Assembly (NCBI GenBank): GCA_964461835.1
Contig: CAYWVO010000003.1
Coordinates: 1-64,000 of the forward strand
From: CAYWVO01 sp964461835
GTDB taxonomy: Bacteria; Zixibacteria; MSB-5A5; WJJR01; JAJRUJ01
Reading direction: 5' to 3'
DNA length: 64,000 nucleotides
Shown: positions 16,216 through 24,536 of the stretch, one piece after another
How the letters are laid out: every line of letters begins with the position of its first letter
How positions within the stretch are numbered: position 1 is the stretch's first letter
Program-made: the position numbers and the translations under genes
The notes under the pieces: model-generated
What the model saw: the letters and a program-made list of their open reading frames with translations, nothing else
Databases searched by the model: none
Told to the model about the DNA's origin: nothing

Positions 16216-18149
16216 TGAGTGCGCTATTCGCCGGCGTTTCCGGTTTGCGCAACCATATGGTGCGCATGAACTTGGTCGGCGACAACATTGCCAATATCAA
16301 CACTATCGGTTTTAAGTCGGCGCGAGTGACATTCCGCGAAGCATTGGTTCAGACAATGCGCGGCGCCGGCCGGCCGGTCGGTAATCAAGGTGGTACCAAC
16401 CCGGTACAGATGGGACTGGGGATGTCGGTCTCGACGGTCGATAATATTTTCTCCCAAGGTGGTTTGGAAACCACCGGCGTGTTAACCGACCTGGCGATTC
16501 AAGGGACCGGCTTCTTTATTCTCTCGGATGGAGTGGGGGAGTTTTATACCCGAGCCGGTGCCTTCGGCCTCGATGCCAATTCCAATTTGGTCAATACGGC
16601 CAATGGTTTGTACGTGCAGGGGAAGATGGCGAACAGTAACGGCGAAATTCCCGCCACGGCAGCGTTGGGTAACGTGACGCTACCTTTTGGTCAGCAGGAC
16701 CCGGCGCGGGGTACTACGTCGATTGAATTGGCAAACAACTTGAACGCAACCGCGACCACCGCGACCGCCTCGCTGGTCAGTGCCGGCGACACCAACATTG
16801 ACGCCGTCACCGGAACCGCCATTAACGGTGCAGGGGGGACCCACGAATTGAATATTGTGGGCAACCAGCCGACAAATTCCACCTTCACCGGGACTAATGC
16901 CACAGGCGGTCCCCTGGTCATGACCGATACGCTGGAGGATGATCTGGGAATTACCTCCGATGGACTGTCGAACGGTAACTTCCGCATCTCGGTGGATGGG
17001 GAGAACGCGATCCCCGTCACGGGATTGACGGTCAATTCTACCGTATCCGATTTAATCGCGGCAATCAACGCGGTCCAGGGGGTATCTGCCGAACTGGTCG
17101 GAGGAGAGATTCAGATTATGCGCGACTTTGCCGGTGATGGAGCGTCACACAATGTCGAACTCATTGCGGACAATGTCATCGGGAACGACAATATCGTCCG
17201 CCGGGTCTTTGATACTGCCGCTGATTCGGTGACGATCGATAACGGAACTGCGCATACCTTCGTAATCACGGACGTTTTTACCCCAACGGGTGAAACGGCG
17301 TTGCCGCCGGTACTCCTGGACGTTTCCGTGAACGAAACCACCGGGATGGTTACCGGAATCACTGGTCTGGGCGATGGTGGTGTGACGATTATTTCTTCCT
17401 CGGAATTGGCGCCCGGTGATGCCGTCGTGAAGACGGCCGATACCCAGCACGCAACATCCATTACCATCTTTGATTCTCAGGGTGGCAAACATACCGCGGT
17501 GTTCACGTTTACGAAGCGGTTGACGCCGAACACCTGGAAATGGGATGTGACCACGGCGGGGAACGAGATTCTTCGTTCGGGTTATGAGGGAGAAGTTACT
17601 TTTACGGACAACGGTGCATTGGCGTCATTTACCTTCGACGATCTCTCCAACGCCCTGACGATCGATCCCAATAATGGGGCTTCCGTGATGTCGATGAAAT
17701 TGTTTCCGGGGACCGGTGGGGAACACGACGGCTTGACCGGCTTCTCCGCGCCGTTTACCGCCATCACCAAAAATCAGGACGGGTACGGTATGGGGATGCT
17801 GGATAAGATCTCCATTGACGAGAGCGGAACAATTACCGGCATCTTCACCAACGGAATCTCTCGTTCATTGGCGCAGATTATTTTGGCTGATTTCAATAAC
17901 CAGGGTGGTTTGCTAAAAACCGGGGAGACGCTGTTCACCGCGTCGGCAAACTCAGGTGACCCGATTAAGGGTGTCGCCGGGGCGACTGTTAACGCCACTC
18001 TATCCTCCGGCGCCCTCGAGTCATCAAATGTCGACCTGGCTCAGGAATTCACGGATGTGATTGTCTCACAACGCGGATTTCAGGCCAATGCCCGAGTGAT
18101 TTCAACTTCGGATCAGATGCTCAATGAGCTGGTCAATCTGAAGAGTTAA
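16212..18149 (+). CDS. flgE: Flagellar hook protein FlgE
   Basis: A 645-residue hook subunit. The N-terminal SALFAGVSGLRNHMVRMNLVGDNIANINTIGFKSARVTF and C-terminal SSNVDLAQEFTDVIVSQRGFQANARVISTSDQMLNELVNLKS form the coiled-coil D0 domain. The middle holds large surface domains, including threonine/asparagine-rich insertions about residues 180-400. Salmonella FlgE has 403 residues, so this hook subunit is enlarged. Overlaps the preceding stop codon; Shine-Dalgarno AGAGGAGG. Confidence 0.95.
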   Translation: MMSALFAGVSGLRNHMVRMNLVGDNIANINTIGFKSARVTFREALVQTMRGAGRPVGNQGGTNPVQMGLGMSVSTVDNIFSQGGLETTGVLTDLAIQGTGFFILSDGVGEFYTRAGAFGLDANSNLVNTANGLYVQGKMANSNGEIPATAALGNVTLPFGQQDPARGTTSIELANNLNATATTATASLVSAGDTNIDAVTGTAINGAGGTHELNIVGNQPTNSTFTGTNATGGPLVMTDTLEDDLGITSDGLSNGNFRISVDGENAIPVTGLTVNSTVSDLIAAINAVQGVSAELVGGEIQIMRDFAGDGASHNVELIADNVIGNDNIVRRVFDTAADSVTIDNGTAHTFVITDVFTPTGETALPPVLLDVSVNETTGMVTGITGLGDGGVTIISSSELAPGDAVVKTADTQHATSITIFDSQGGKHTAVFTFTKRLTPNTWKWDVTTAGNEILRSGYEGEVTFTDNGALASFTFDDLSNALTIDPNNGASVMSMKLFPGTGGEHDGLTGFSAPFTAITKNQDGYGMGMLDKISIDESGTITGIFTNGISRSLAQIILADFNNQGGLLKTGETLFTASANSGDPIKGVAGATVNATLSSGALESSNVDLAQEFTDVIVSQRGFQANARVISTSDQMLNELVNLKS

Positions 18150-18190
18150 GTCTGACGTGAGTAACTGAGGCAAGCAATACGCAGGAGAAA

Positions 18191-18218
18191 CGGGACGACC
18201 GTTTCGGCGGCCGTCCCG
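18191..18218 (+). promoter_or_regulatory. Hairpin between Shine-Dalgarno and flbD start
   Basis: CGGGACG (18191-18197) pairs with CGTCCCG (18212-18218), and CC/GG extend the stem past one mismatch. The nearest Shine-Dalgarno-like sequence, AGGAG at 18183-18187, lies upstream of the hairpin, and none follows it before ATG 18229. When folded, the hairpin would bring AGGAG to about 13 bases from the start. A role in translation control is inference. Confidence 0.45.
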
Positions 18219-18228
18219 AGAACACACG

Positions 18229-18444
18229 ATGGTACGATTGACGAGATTAGACGGCCGGGCGATTGTCGTAAACTCGGATCTTATCGAGTTCGTCGAGGCG
18301 ACCCCGGATACACTGGTCAGTCTGACGACCGGCAAAAAGATCATCGTGAAGGAGGCGGCAGAGGTGATCATTGATAAGGTGGCTGCCTTTCGCCGAATGT
18401 GTGTTCGTCTGTCCGATTCTGAATCCGCGACGAGCGTCGCGTAG
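18229..18444 (+). CDS. flbD: FlbD family flagellar protein
   Basis: A 71-residue protein (MVRLTRLDGRAIVVNSDLIEFVEATPDTLVSLTTGKKIIVKEAAEVIIDKV) of the short FlbD/SwrD family located between flgE and the motor genes. In Bacillus the homologue SwrD raises motor torque. It is distinct from the Caulobacter sigma-54 activator of the same name. Upstream is a hairpin instead of a normally placed Shine-Dalgarno. Confidence 0.9.
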   Translation: MVRLTRLDGRAIVVNSDLIEFVEATPDTLVSLTTGKKIIVKEAAEVIIDKVAAFRRMCVRLSDSESATSVA

Positions 18445-18459
18445 GATCGAAATGAAGCT

Positions 18460-18963
18460 ATGAAAACCTACCTCACCTTTGGCATTGTCGTGTTCACGAT
18501 GGCCGCCCTGGCATTTGGCGTTGTCAAGTTTTTCCTCGCGCCAAAACCGTCTGGGGACGGGACCCACCAAGTGGAACAGCACCAGAAAGAAAGCGAGTCC
18601 CACGGCAGTAAAGAGAGCGACCACGGCGGCGGTCATGGTGAGGGTCACGGTGAGGGATATGCCAGTGACGTTTTTATGGTCGAGGATCTGCTGGTCAATC
18701 CTACGGCAACCTCGGGCACCCGCTATCTCTCGGCAAGCCTCGGTATCGAAGTCGACGACCCCGGACTTATCGGAGCCTTGCAGGAACGGGAGCTACAGGT
18801 CCGTGATTTGCTGATCAGTATCCTGTCGTCGCGGACGGTGGACGAATTAACGACTGCGTCAGATCGCGAACTGATGCGATCCGAAATTAAACAACGCTTG
18901 AACCATCTGTTGGCGACCAAGGATATCGCTGCCATCTATTTTGTTGATTACGTGCTGCAATAG
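18460..18963 (+). CDS. fliL: Flagellar basal body-associated protein FliL
   Basis: 167 residues. An N-terminal transmembrane helix (about 5-26), a histidine/glycine-rich spacer (HGGGHGEGHGEG, about 55-67) and a periplasmic stomatin-like domain that rings the stator. The C-terminus (RSEIKQRLNHLLATKDIAAIYFVDYVLQ) is the usual FliL ending. The histidine-rich stretch could bind metal but may only be a linker. Confidence 0.92.
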   Translation: MKTYLTFGIVVFTMAALAFGVVKFFLAPKPSGDGTHQVEQHQKESESHGSKESDHGGGHGEGHGEGYASDVFMVEDLLVNPTATSGTRYLSASLGIEVDDPGLIGALQERELQVRDLLISILSSRTVDELTTASDRELMRSEIKQRLNHLLATKDIAAIYFVDYVLQ

Positions 18964-18972
18964 GGCAAACCC

Positions 18973-20010
18973 ATGCCGGAAATATTGTCCCAAGACGAAA
19001 TTGATGCCCTGTTAACAACAGTCGCGGAGGACGAGAAGCCGAAACAACGGCAATATACCGCCGAGACTGAACAGGGCGGGGTGATGGTCTATGATTTCCG
19101 GCACCCCAACCGCATCAGCAAAGACCAGATGCGGACCCTGGAAAATATTCATGACACATTCGGTGGACATCTCGGGTCGGCCCTTTCGGGAGTCTTCCGC
19201 GCAGTGGTGGAGACAGAATTGATGTCGGTCGACCAAATTACCTATGCAGAATTTATTGCCTCACTGGCGTCGCCGTCCTGCAGCTATTCGTTCACGATCA
19301 GCCCCATGGAGGGCAAGTGCATTATCGATTTTAATCCGGCGCTGGCTTTCGGTTTTGTTGAACGCATGTTTGGCGGCACGGGAAAAGCCCTGGAAACAGC
19401 GCGGGAACTTACCGGCATCGAACGGGCCATTATGTCGCGGGTTACCACCCGAGTGCTGGGCATTTTGAAAAAGGGATGGGCACGTGTGTTGGATGTTGAG
19501 ATGGAGGTCAGTGGATTTGAATCGAATCCACAATTTATTCAGGTTGTCCCGCCGGCGGAGACCGTAATCGTGGTCACCTTGCAGGTAAGTATCCTCAATA
19601 CCAACGGCATCTTGACAATTTGCTATCCCTACGTAACTCTCGATCCCATTGTACCGGAACTCTCCGGCCAATCCTGGATTGATCCCAGCGCGCGCCAGCG
19701 GTCGGACGCCGATCGTTTGATAAATATAAATAATTTGGCAAAAGTGAACGTGTGTTTGTCCTCGGTTTTAGGCGAGGCCGAGATACCCATACGAGATTAT
19801 CTCAATATCAATATTGGCGATATCATCACCCTGGATAAACCGGTATCCGAACCCGTGGCTGTCACCGTGGAGGGCGAACCGAAATTTACTGCCCGACCGG
19901 GACGGGTAGGCAAAAAACGGGGACTGGAAATCGGCGATATTATCGAAGAATTCCCGGCAGAAAAACCGGCAGAAAATCCAGCAATCGTTGACGGCGTGAT
20001 AGAGGAGTAA
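18973..20010 (+). CDS. fliM: Flagellar motor switch protein FliM
   Basis: 345 residues. N-terminal LSQDEIDALLT is the CheY-P binding peptide. The middle CheC-like domain has YDFRHPNRISKDQMRTLENIHDTFG, and the C-terminal SpoA (C-ring) domain ends before an acidic tail. It sits between fliL and fliN with 9- and 4-base gaps. The intact CheY-binding motif implies chemotactic switching, although no che genes are in the window. Confidence 0.97.
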   Translation: MPEILSQDEIDALLTTVAEDEKPKQRQYTAETEQGGVMVYDFRHPNRISKDQMRTLENIHDTFGGHLGSALSGVFRAVVETELMSVDQITYAEFIASLASPSCSYSFTISPMEGKCIIDFNPALAFGFVERMFGGTGKALETARELTGIERAIMSRVTTRVLGILKKGWARVLDVEMEVSGFESNPQFIQVVPPAETVIVVTLQVSILNTNGILTICYPYVTLDPIVPELSGQSWIDPSARQRSDADRLININNLAKVNVCLSSVLGEAEIPIRDYLNINIGDIITLDKPVSEPVAVTVEGEPKFTARPGRVGKKRGLEIGDIIEEFPAEKPAENPAIVDGVIEE

Positions 20011-20014
20011 GCCG

Positions 20015-20779
20015 ATGGCGGAAGATAAGGACAAAACCACGGAGAATACTGAGACGACCGAACCAGAGGATCTCAAATCCTCCGAATCATCGTCTGAGGA
20101 AACAGACAACGCCACCGAAGCTTCCCAGCAGTCTGCGGACGCCCAAGATAGTAGCTCCAATGCACCTGACGATGCTCCCGCGACGAACGGTGGTGACGCC
20201 GAGGCACAAAGCGACGCCGGCGAGGTGAGTGAAGATTCATCTGCTGCGGCGGGTGGTGCTGAAAAAACAGCAAACCCCGACGGTTCCGCATCAGATAAAG
20301 CTGATGACTCCACAGATGATATCGTGGGAAAGAGCGCTGAAGACGCAATGGCGGAGCTGTCAGAAATTGAATCTGATTCGGAAGCTGCCGATTTGGGCAA
20401 GTCTATTGGAGCTTTGCGAGAGCCGGAAGCCGGCCAGCAGGTCAGTGACGATCCGGACGCGCCGGTGGCACAGCCGGTTGAGTTTCCGGAACTTTCCGCG
20501 GGAGGCGAACAAAAACCCGGTCGCAACATTGATCTCTTGATGGATGTCAAGTTGCCGATTTCGATTGAATTAGGTCGCACCAGCATGACTATTTCGGATA
20601 TTCTTGCCCTGGGAAGCGGATCGGTAGTGGAACTGGACAAACTCGCCGGTGAACCGGTTGATCTCTTGGTCAATAATAAAATCGTTGCGCACGGCGAAGT
20701 TGTCGTCGTTGACGAGAATTTCGGCATTCGGATTACCGGTCTGGTCACACCGGAAGAACGTTTAAACAGCCTTAAATAG
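20015..20779 (+). CDS. fliN: Flagellar motor switch protein FliN with long acidic N-terminus
   Basis: 254 residues. The C-terminal SpoA domain (about 168-252, NIDLLMDVKLPISIELGRTSMTISDILALGSGSVVELDKLAGEPVDLLVNNKIVAHGEVVVVDENFGIRITGLV) is standard. The first 165 residues or so are a Glu/Asp/Ser/Ala-rich, probably disordered extension, longer than in E. coli FliN (137 residues in all). No CheC phosphatase motif is visible in the extension, so it is not a FliY. Confidence 0.95.
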   Translation: MAEDKDKTTENTETTEPEDLKSSESSSEETDNATEASQQSADAQDSSSNAPDDAPATNGGDAEAQSDAGEVSEDSSAAAGGAEKTANPDGSASDKADDSTDDIVGKSAEDAMAELSEIESDSEAADLGKSIGALREPEAGQQVSDDPDAPVAQPVEFPELSAGGEQKPGRNIDLLMDVKLPISIELGRTSMTISDILALGSGSVVELDKLAGEPVDLLVNNKIVAHGEVVVVDENFGIRITGLVTPEERLNSLK

Positions 20780-20791
20780 TGAGATGACTGC

Positions 20792-21328
20792 ATGCTCAGA
20801 TTGTTGGTGATACGATGCAGTATTGTGGCCGTGGTCAGCCTGTTGCCGGCGCTGGCACTCGCGGGCGCCACGGATTCGTCTACAGTGATAGGCGCGGACC
20901 TCCTGGAGACCGATTCAGTCGGGAGTATGGTGGTCCGACTGGTGTTGTCGCTGGCGGCAATTATCGCGCTCATTGTGCTAACGCTTTGGGGCGTACGGCG
21001 TTTGCAGGGTCGACGCTGGACAGGAAAAATGAATGCTAAGCCGATCCAGGTCATCGACCGAGTCCATTTAGCGCCCAAACGCTCCCTGGATGTCATAGCG
21101 GTGGGCGATCGAATTCTGCTCCTCGGAGTTACCGAGAATGGTATTAACCTGTTGACAGAACTGACTGCGGATGAGAAAAACCAGCTGGAGACGACGCAGA
21201 CTGCCTCCGGGGGATTCCAACCGGCGCTGGAAGAAGCCCGTAACCGCCTGCAGCAGGCATTTCGGCATGCCCGGACCAAGTTGCCCGGCGAACTGGTAAC
21301 ATCGAAAGCGAATACCCAGTCCTCATGA
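20792..21328 (+). CDS. fliO: Flagellar biosynthetic protein FliO
   Basis: 178 residues. N-terminal signal-like segment, then a transmembrane helix (about 48-72, MVVRLVLSLAAIIALIVLTLWGVRRL) and a cytoplasmic domain with IQVIDRVHLAPKRSLDVIAVGDRILLLGVTENGINLL, as in FliO/FliZ proteins that help FliP fold into the export gate. The stop overlaps fliP by 4 bases. Confidence 0.88.
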   Translation: MLRLLVIRCSIVAVVSLLPALALAGATDSSTVIGADLLETDSVGSMVVRLVLSLAAIIALIVLTLWGVRRLQGRRWTGKMNAKPIQVIDRVHLAPKRSLDVIAVGDRILLLGVTENGINLLTELTADEKNQLETTQTASGGFQPALEEARNRLQQAFRHARTKLPGELVTSKANTQSS

Positions 21329-22080
21329 AACGCATTTTGCTGGTCATTGTCATCGTGTTAACGACCGTAGTTCTCTTTAATCAGGGAAATGTGGTTCTCG
21401 CACAGGGACTGCCTAAGGTCTCCCTGGGAGTCGAGCCGTCCGATTCGCCATCTGATCTTTCGGTCACCCTGCAAATTGTCCTGATGTTGACGGTACTGTC
21501 ACTGGCGCCATCGATCATTATTATGATGACCTCCTTTACGCGGATCGTCGTTTCATTGTCCTTTTTGAAAAATGCACTGGGTCACCAGCAGACGCCACCG
21601 CCGCAGTTGCTGATCGGCTTATCGTTGATTCTCACCTTTTTCATCATGGCTCCCACGGCGGAAGAGGTATATCAACAGGGGGTGAAACCGTACGTTGATG
21701 GGGTCAAAACGAAAGACGAAGCTCTCCAAGACGGCCTGCAGCCGTTGCGGCAGTTTATGTTGAAGCAAGTCCGCGAGAAGGATCTGGGGCTGTTCATCAA
21801 CCTGTCGGGGATGTCAAAGCCACAAAATGCCTCTGAATTGCCGATTCGGGTCATTATCCCCGCATTCGTCATCTCGGAGTTACGTTTAGCCTTTCAGATC
21901 GGATTCGTCCTGTTCATACCCTTTTTAATTATTGATATGGTCGTGGCGTCTGTGCTGATGTCGATGGGTATGCTTATGTTACCACCCATCATGGTCGCGA
22001 TGCCGTTTAAATTACTCCTATTTGTCCTGGTTGACGGCTGGTACCTGGTCGTACGATCACTTGTCGAATCATTCCACTGA
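21325..22080 (+). CDS. fliP: Flagellar export gate protein FliP
   Basis: 251 residues. N-terminal cleavable signal peptide (residues 1-27 or so), then the conserved membrane core: MMTSFTRIVVSLSFLKNALGHQQTPPPQLLIGLSLILTFFIMAPT and IPAFVISELRLAFQIGFVLFIPFLIIDMVVASVLMSMGMLMLPP. Forms the helical export gate with FliQ and FliR. Length is typical. Confidence 0.97.
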   Translation: MKRILLVIVIVLTTVVLFNQGNVVLAQGLPKVSLGVEPSDSPSDLSVTLQIVLMLTVLSLAPSIIIMMTSFTRIVVSLSFLKNALGHQQTPPPQLLIGLSLILTFFIMAPTAEEVYQQGVKPYVDGVKTKDEALQDGLQPLRQFMLKQVREKDLGLFINLSGMSKPQNASELPIRVIIPAFVISELRLAFQIGFVLFIPFLIIDMVVASVLMSMGMLMLPPIMVAMPFKLLLFVLVDGWYLVVRSLVESFH

Positions 22081-22114
22081 CCAGCAGGATTATGCGCGTG
22101 AGGAGTACGAAGCA

Positions 22115-22381
22115 ATGACTACCGAATGGGTTCTCGGGTTGGGCCGTGAGGCGATTTTGCTGGCCTTATCGGTGGCTGCGCCGATGCTGGTCTTGGGACT
22201 GCTGACCGGGGTGACCATCTCCATTTTGCAGGCCGTTACGCAAGTACAGGAGATGACTCTGACCTTTATCCCCAAAATCGTCGCCGTGGCGATCGCCTTG
22301 CTCATCTTCCTGCCCTGGATCATCAACCGTCTGGTCTCATTTACCTCCCGGCTGATCACGGGCATCGCCGGTTTTACCTGA
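22115..22381 (+). CDS. fliQ: Flagellar export gate protein FliQ
   Basis: An 88-residue protein with two transmembrane helices. LLTGVTISILQAVTQVQEMTLTFIPKIVAV is the diagnostic FliQ sequence. ATG 22115 is preceded by GAGGAG; an upstream in-frame start would overlap fliP and lacks homology. It ends 4 bases before a terminator-like structure and appears to be the last gene of the flgB operon. Confidence 0.95.
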   Translation: MTTEWVLGLGREAILLALSVAAPMLVLGLLTGVTISILQAVTQVQEMTLTFIPKIVAVAIALLIFLPWIINRLVSFTSRLITGIAGFT

Positions 22382-22384
22382 TCC

Positions 22385-22420
22385 GAGACCTTCGCCCCGG
22401 TAGAAGGTTTTTCCGGTCTC
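22385..22420 (+). terminator. Intrinsic terminator after fliQ, with an alternative pairing
   Basis: ACCTTC (22388-22393) pairs with GAAGGT (22403-22408), and the T-run TTTTT (22408-22412) follows. The overlapping GAGACC (22385-22390) can instead pair with GGTCTC (22415-22420), which would break the terminator stem. A sigma-54 site lies 105 bases further on, supporting a transcript boundary here. Confidence 0.6.
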
Positions 22421-22524
22421 CCGCCGTATTGATAAGGAAATTTTTTCCGCCCGGCGTATCCCTCTCTCAGACCGGAAAAGCGTAAGCTGCACGCGGACAG
22501 CACGTTCGATATTTTCCTCGTCCC

Positions 22525-22540
22525 CGGCAACACCCTTGCT
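22525..22540 (+). promoter_or_regulatory. Sigma-54 promoter of the fliR-flhBA-flhF-fliA operon
   Basis: CGGCAAC, ACCC, TTGCT: GG at 22526-22527 and GC at 22538-22539 with 10 bases between. Transcription would start near 22551, leaving a 38-base leader before fliR. If used, it places fliA, and thus all sigma-28 genes, under sigma-54. Confidence 0.65.
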
Positions 22541-22588
22541 AAAGCCCTTGACGAGAAAGGGAAAATACACCCGAACGATAGCAAAACC

Positions 22589-23380
22589 ATGCTGGGAATA
22601 TGGGACGTCACGGCGGCAAAGTTGGAACTCTTCCTGCTGGTTATGTTCCGGCTGAGTGGGTTCTTCGTTGCGGCGCCGTTCTGGAGCCACTCCCGCATCT
22701 ACATGAAAATCAAGATTGCCGTGGTGCTGGTTTTGAGCTGGCTGATTGCTCCTTTAGTACCTGTGGCCGATTTCACCCCGGTATCTACCTTGATCGAACT
22801 GGCCGGCATCGCTTTACGCGAAGTTCTCACCGGCGGCATTATTGGCTTCGCCTATGCCATCCTCTTTCTGGGCATTCGTGCCGCCGGACAGGCCGCGGGG
22901 ATGCAGATGGGGTTCGCAATTGTCAATGTCATCGATCCCTCCACTCAGCGAAATGTCAGCCTGTTGGGGCAATTCAAATTTCTGGTGTTGATGCTCATCT
23001 TTCTCATCATCGATGGGCATCATCTGGTTTTGCAATCAGTCATCGAGAGTTTTCAGGTCGTTCCGCTGGGCGGCCTGGTAGCGAGTTCGCTCGTGCCGGA
23101 AAAATTGATGCGGTTGACCGCCCTGACCTTTGTGATCGCGGCAAAGATCGCGGCGCCGATGATGGTAACGTTGTTTTTGACCGATGTGGCCCTGGGCATT
23201 GTCGCTCGCACCGTCCCGCAGATGAATGTTTTCATTGTTGGTTTTCCCCTGAAAGTCGGGGTGGGTTTGAGTGTCTTAGCGGCAAGCATCCCGCTGCTGA
23301 GTGCAGTGTTCGGCAAGTTGCTGCTCCAGATCCAGCGAGATACGACGGCAATTATCGCAGCGATGAGCGGCGGTCCCTAG
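22589..23380 (+). CDS. fliR: Flagellar export gate protein FliR
   Basis: 263 residues with six or so hydrophobic segments. Characteristic sequences are MFRLSGFFVAAPFWSHSRI, GFAYAILFLGIRAAGQAAGMQMGFAIVNVIDPSTQRNVSLLGQF and a C-terminal QMNVFIVGFPLKVGVGLSVL. Caps the FliPQR gate. It is separated from fliQ by 207 bases that hold a terminator and a sigma-54 promoter, so it begins a new operon. The Shine-Dalgarno is weak. Confidence 0.95.
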   Translation: MLGIWDVTAAKLELFLLVMFRLSGFFVAAPFWSHSRIYMKIKIAVVLVLSWLIAPLVPVADFTPVSTLIELAGIALREVLTGGIIGFAYAILFLGIRAAGQAAGMQMGFAIVNVIDPSTQRNVSLLGQFKFLVLMLIFLIIDGHHLVLQSVIESFQVVPLGGLVASSLVPEKLMRLTALTFVIAAKIAAPMMVTLFLTDVALGIVARTVPQMNVFIVGFPLKVGVGLSVLAASIPLLSAVFGKLLLQIQRDTTAIIAAMSGGP

Positions 23381-23407
23381 CCGCTGAAGCGCCAAGGGTG
23401 ATGATTG

Positions 23408-24496
23408 ATGGCGGAAGAATCAGTACAAGAAAAAACCGAACCAGCGACCCCGCGTCGGCGGCAGGAGGCACGCAAAAAGGGCAAAGTTGCCCGGTCGATG
23501 GAACTCAATTCTTTCGGTATCCTCTTCGTCGGTACGCTTGTTTTGTTTTTCTGCGCACCGCTGTTGATTTCGCAACTCCAGGCCGTCATGCAAACCACCC
23601 TGCAGAATGCGGCACAACTGGATCTCAATATCAACCGCATGCCCGAGTTGTTCGCCACCTTTGCCGGCCGGCTGATGATCATGATTGCCCCGGTGTTTAT
23701 CGCCATGTTGACAGTCGGTTTGTTGATCAATTTCGCGCAGGTCGGATTCGCCGTCAGCGGCGAATCGCTGCAACCGAAGCCCGAACGCGTCAACGTCGTC
23801 AACGGATTCAAACGCCTGTTCAGTTTGCAGTCGCTGGTCATGCTGTTCAAAAACGTGCTCAAGCTGGTCGTGGTTGCCTGGATAGCATACCTGGCGATCA
23901 AGTCGGAGTCGAAGCATTTCGTGGAGATGCTCGACGGGGATGTCTGGATGGTCGTCGGATTTATCGGTCGGGCGGCTTTTGCGATTGTGTTCAAGATCGC
24001 CCTCGCCATGATGTTTTTGGCCATCCTCGACTACGCCTACCAGAAATGGGAATTCGAAAAGTCGATTCGCATGTCCAAGCAGGAAGTCAAAGAAGAGATC
24101 AAACAATACGAGGGATCACCGATCACCCGCTCACGAGTGCGGCGGGTGCAGCAGGAACTCTCTCGCATGCGTATGACGCGCGAAATCCCCAATGCGGATG
24201 CGGTAGTGACCAACCCCGTACACCTGGCCGTGGCCTTGAAATACGATCCGGACAAGATGGGTGCGCCGACGGTAGTGGCCAAAGGCGCCCGCTTGATCGC
24301 CGAGAAAATCAAGGAAATTGCCCGCAAACATGGCGTGCCGATCGTGGAAAACCCACCCGTGGCGCGGGCTTTGTACCAGGCAGTAGAAGTTGGGGGAGAG
24401 ATTCCGGCGAATCTCTACAAGGCGGTAGCCGAAGTGCTGGCCTATGTCTATCGCTTGAAAAATCAGGGATCGCCGCTTGAAGGCATGGTCGAATAG
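23408..24496 (+). CDS. flhB: Flagellar export switch protein FlhB
   Basis: 362 residues. N-terminal KTEPATPRRRQEARKKGKVARS, four transmembrane helices, and the cytoplasmic switch domain with the autocleavage motif NPVH in NADAVVTNPVHLAVALKYD; most FlhB proteins have NPTH. Cleavage after Asn lets FliK switch export from hook to filament proteins. ATG 23408 is preferred to a TTG one codon upstream. Confidence 0.96.
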   Translation: MAEESVQEKTEPATPRRRQEARKKGKVARSMELNSFGILFVGTLVLFFCAPLLISQLQAVMQTTLQNAAQLDLNINRMPELFATFAGRLMIMIAPVFIAMLTVGLLINFAQVGFAVSGESLQPKPERVNVVNGFKRLFSLQSLVMLFKNVLKLVVVAWIAYLAIKSESKHFVEMLDGDVWMVVGFIGRAAFAIVFKIALAMMFLAILDYAYQKWEFEKSIRMSKQEVKEEIKQYEGSPITRSRVRRVQQELSRMRMTREIPNADAVVTNPVHLAVALKYDPDKMGAPTVVAKGARLIAEKIKEIARKHGVPIVENPPVARALYQAVEVGGEIPANLYKAVAEVLAYVYRLKNQGSPLEGMVE

Positions 24497-24536
24497 GGGC
24501 AACGAAAGACGAGCATAACGAAGACGAGTGTGGCAC

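Noticed and set aside
18169..18182. GG-N10-GC spacing before flbD, a possible sigma-54 site
   Set aside because: The -12 part reads ACGC without TT and the -24 part is AGGCAA; the match is too weak and the gene is well within an operon.
19768..21279. 503-codon open frame on the minus strand opposite fliM, fliN and fliO
   Set aside because: Antisense to three conserved genes; its Ser/Ala-rich sequence mirrors the acidic repeats of FliN.
22600..24480. 626-codon open frame on the plus strand across fliR and flhB
   Set aside because: It is offset from two clearly conserved genes and encodes no recognisable protein; codon bias in G/C-ending codons keeps the shifted frame open.
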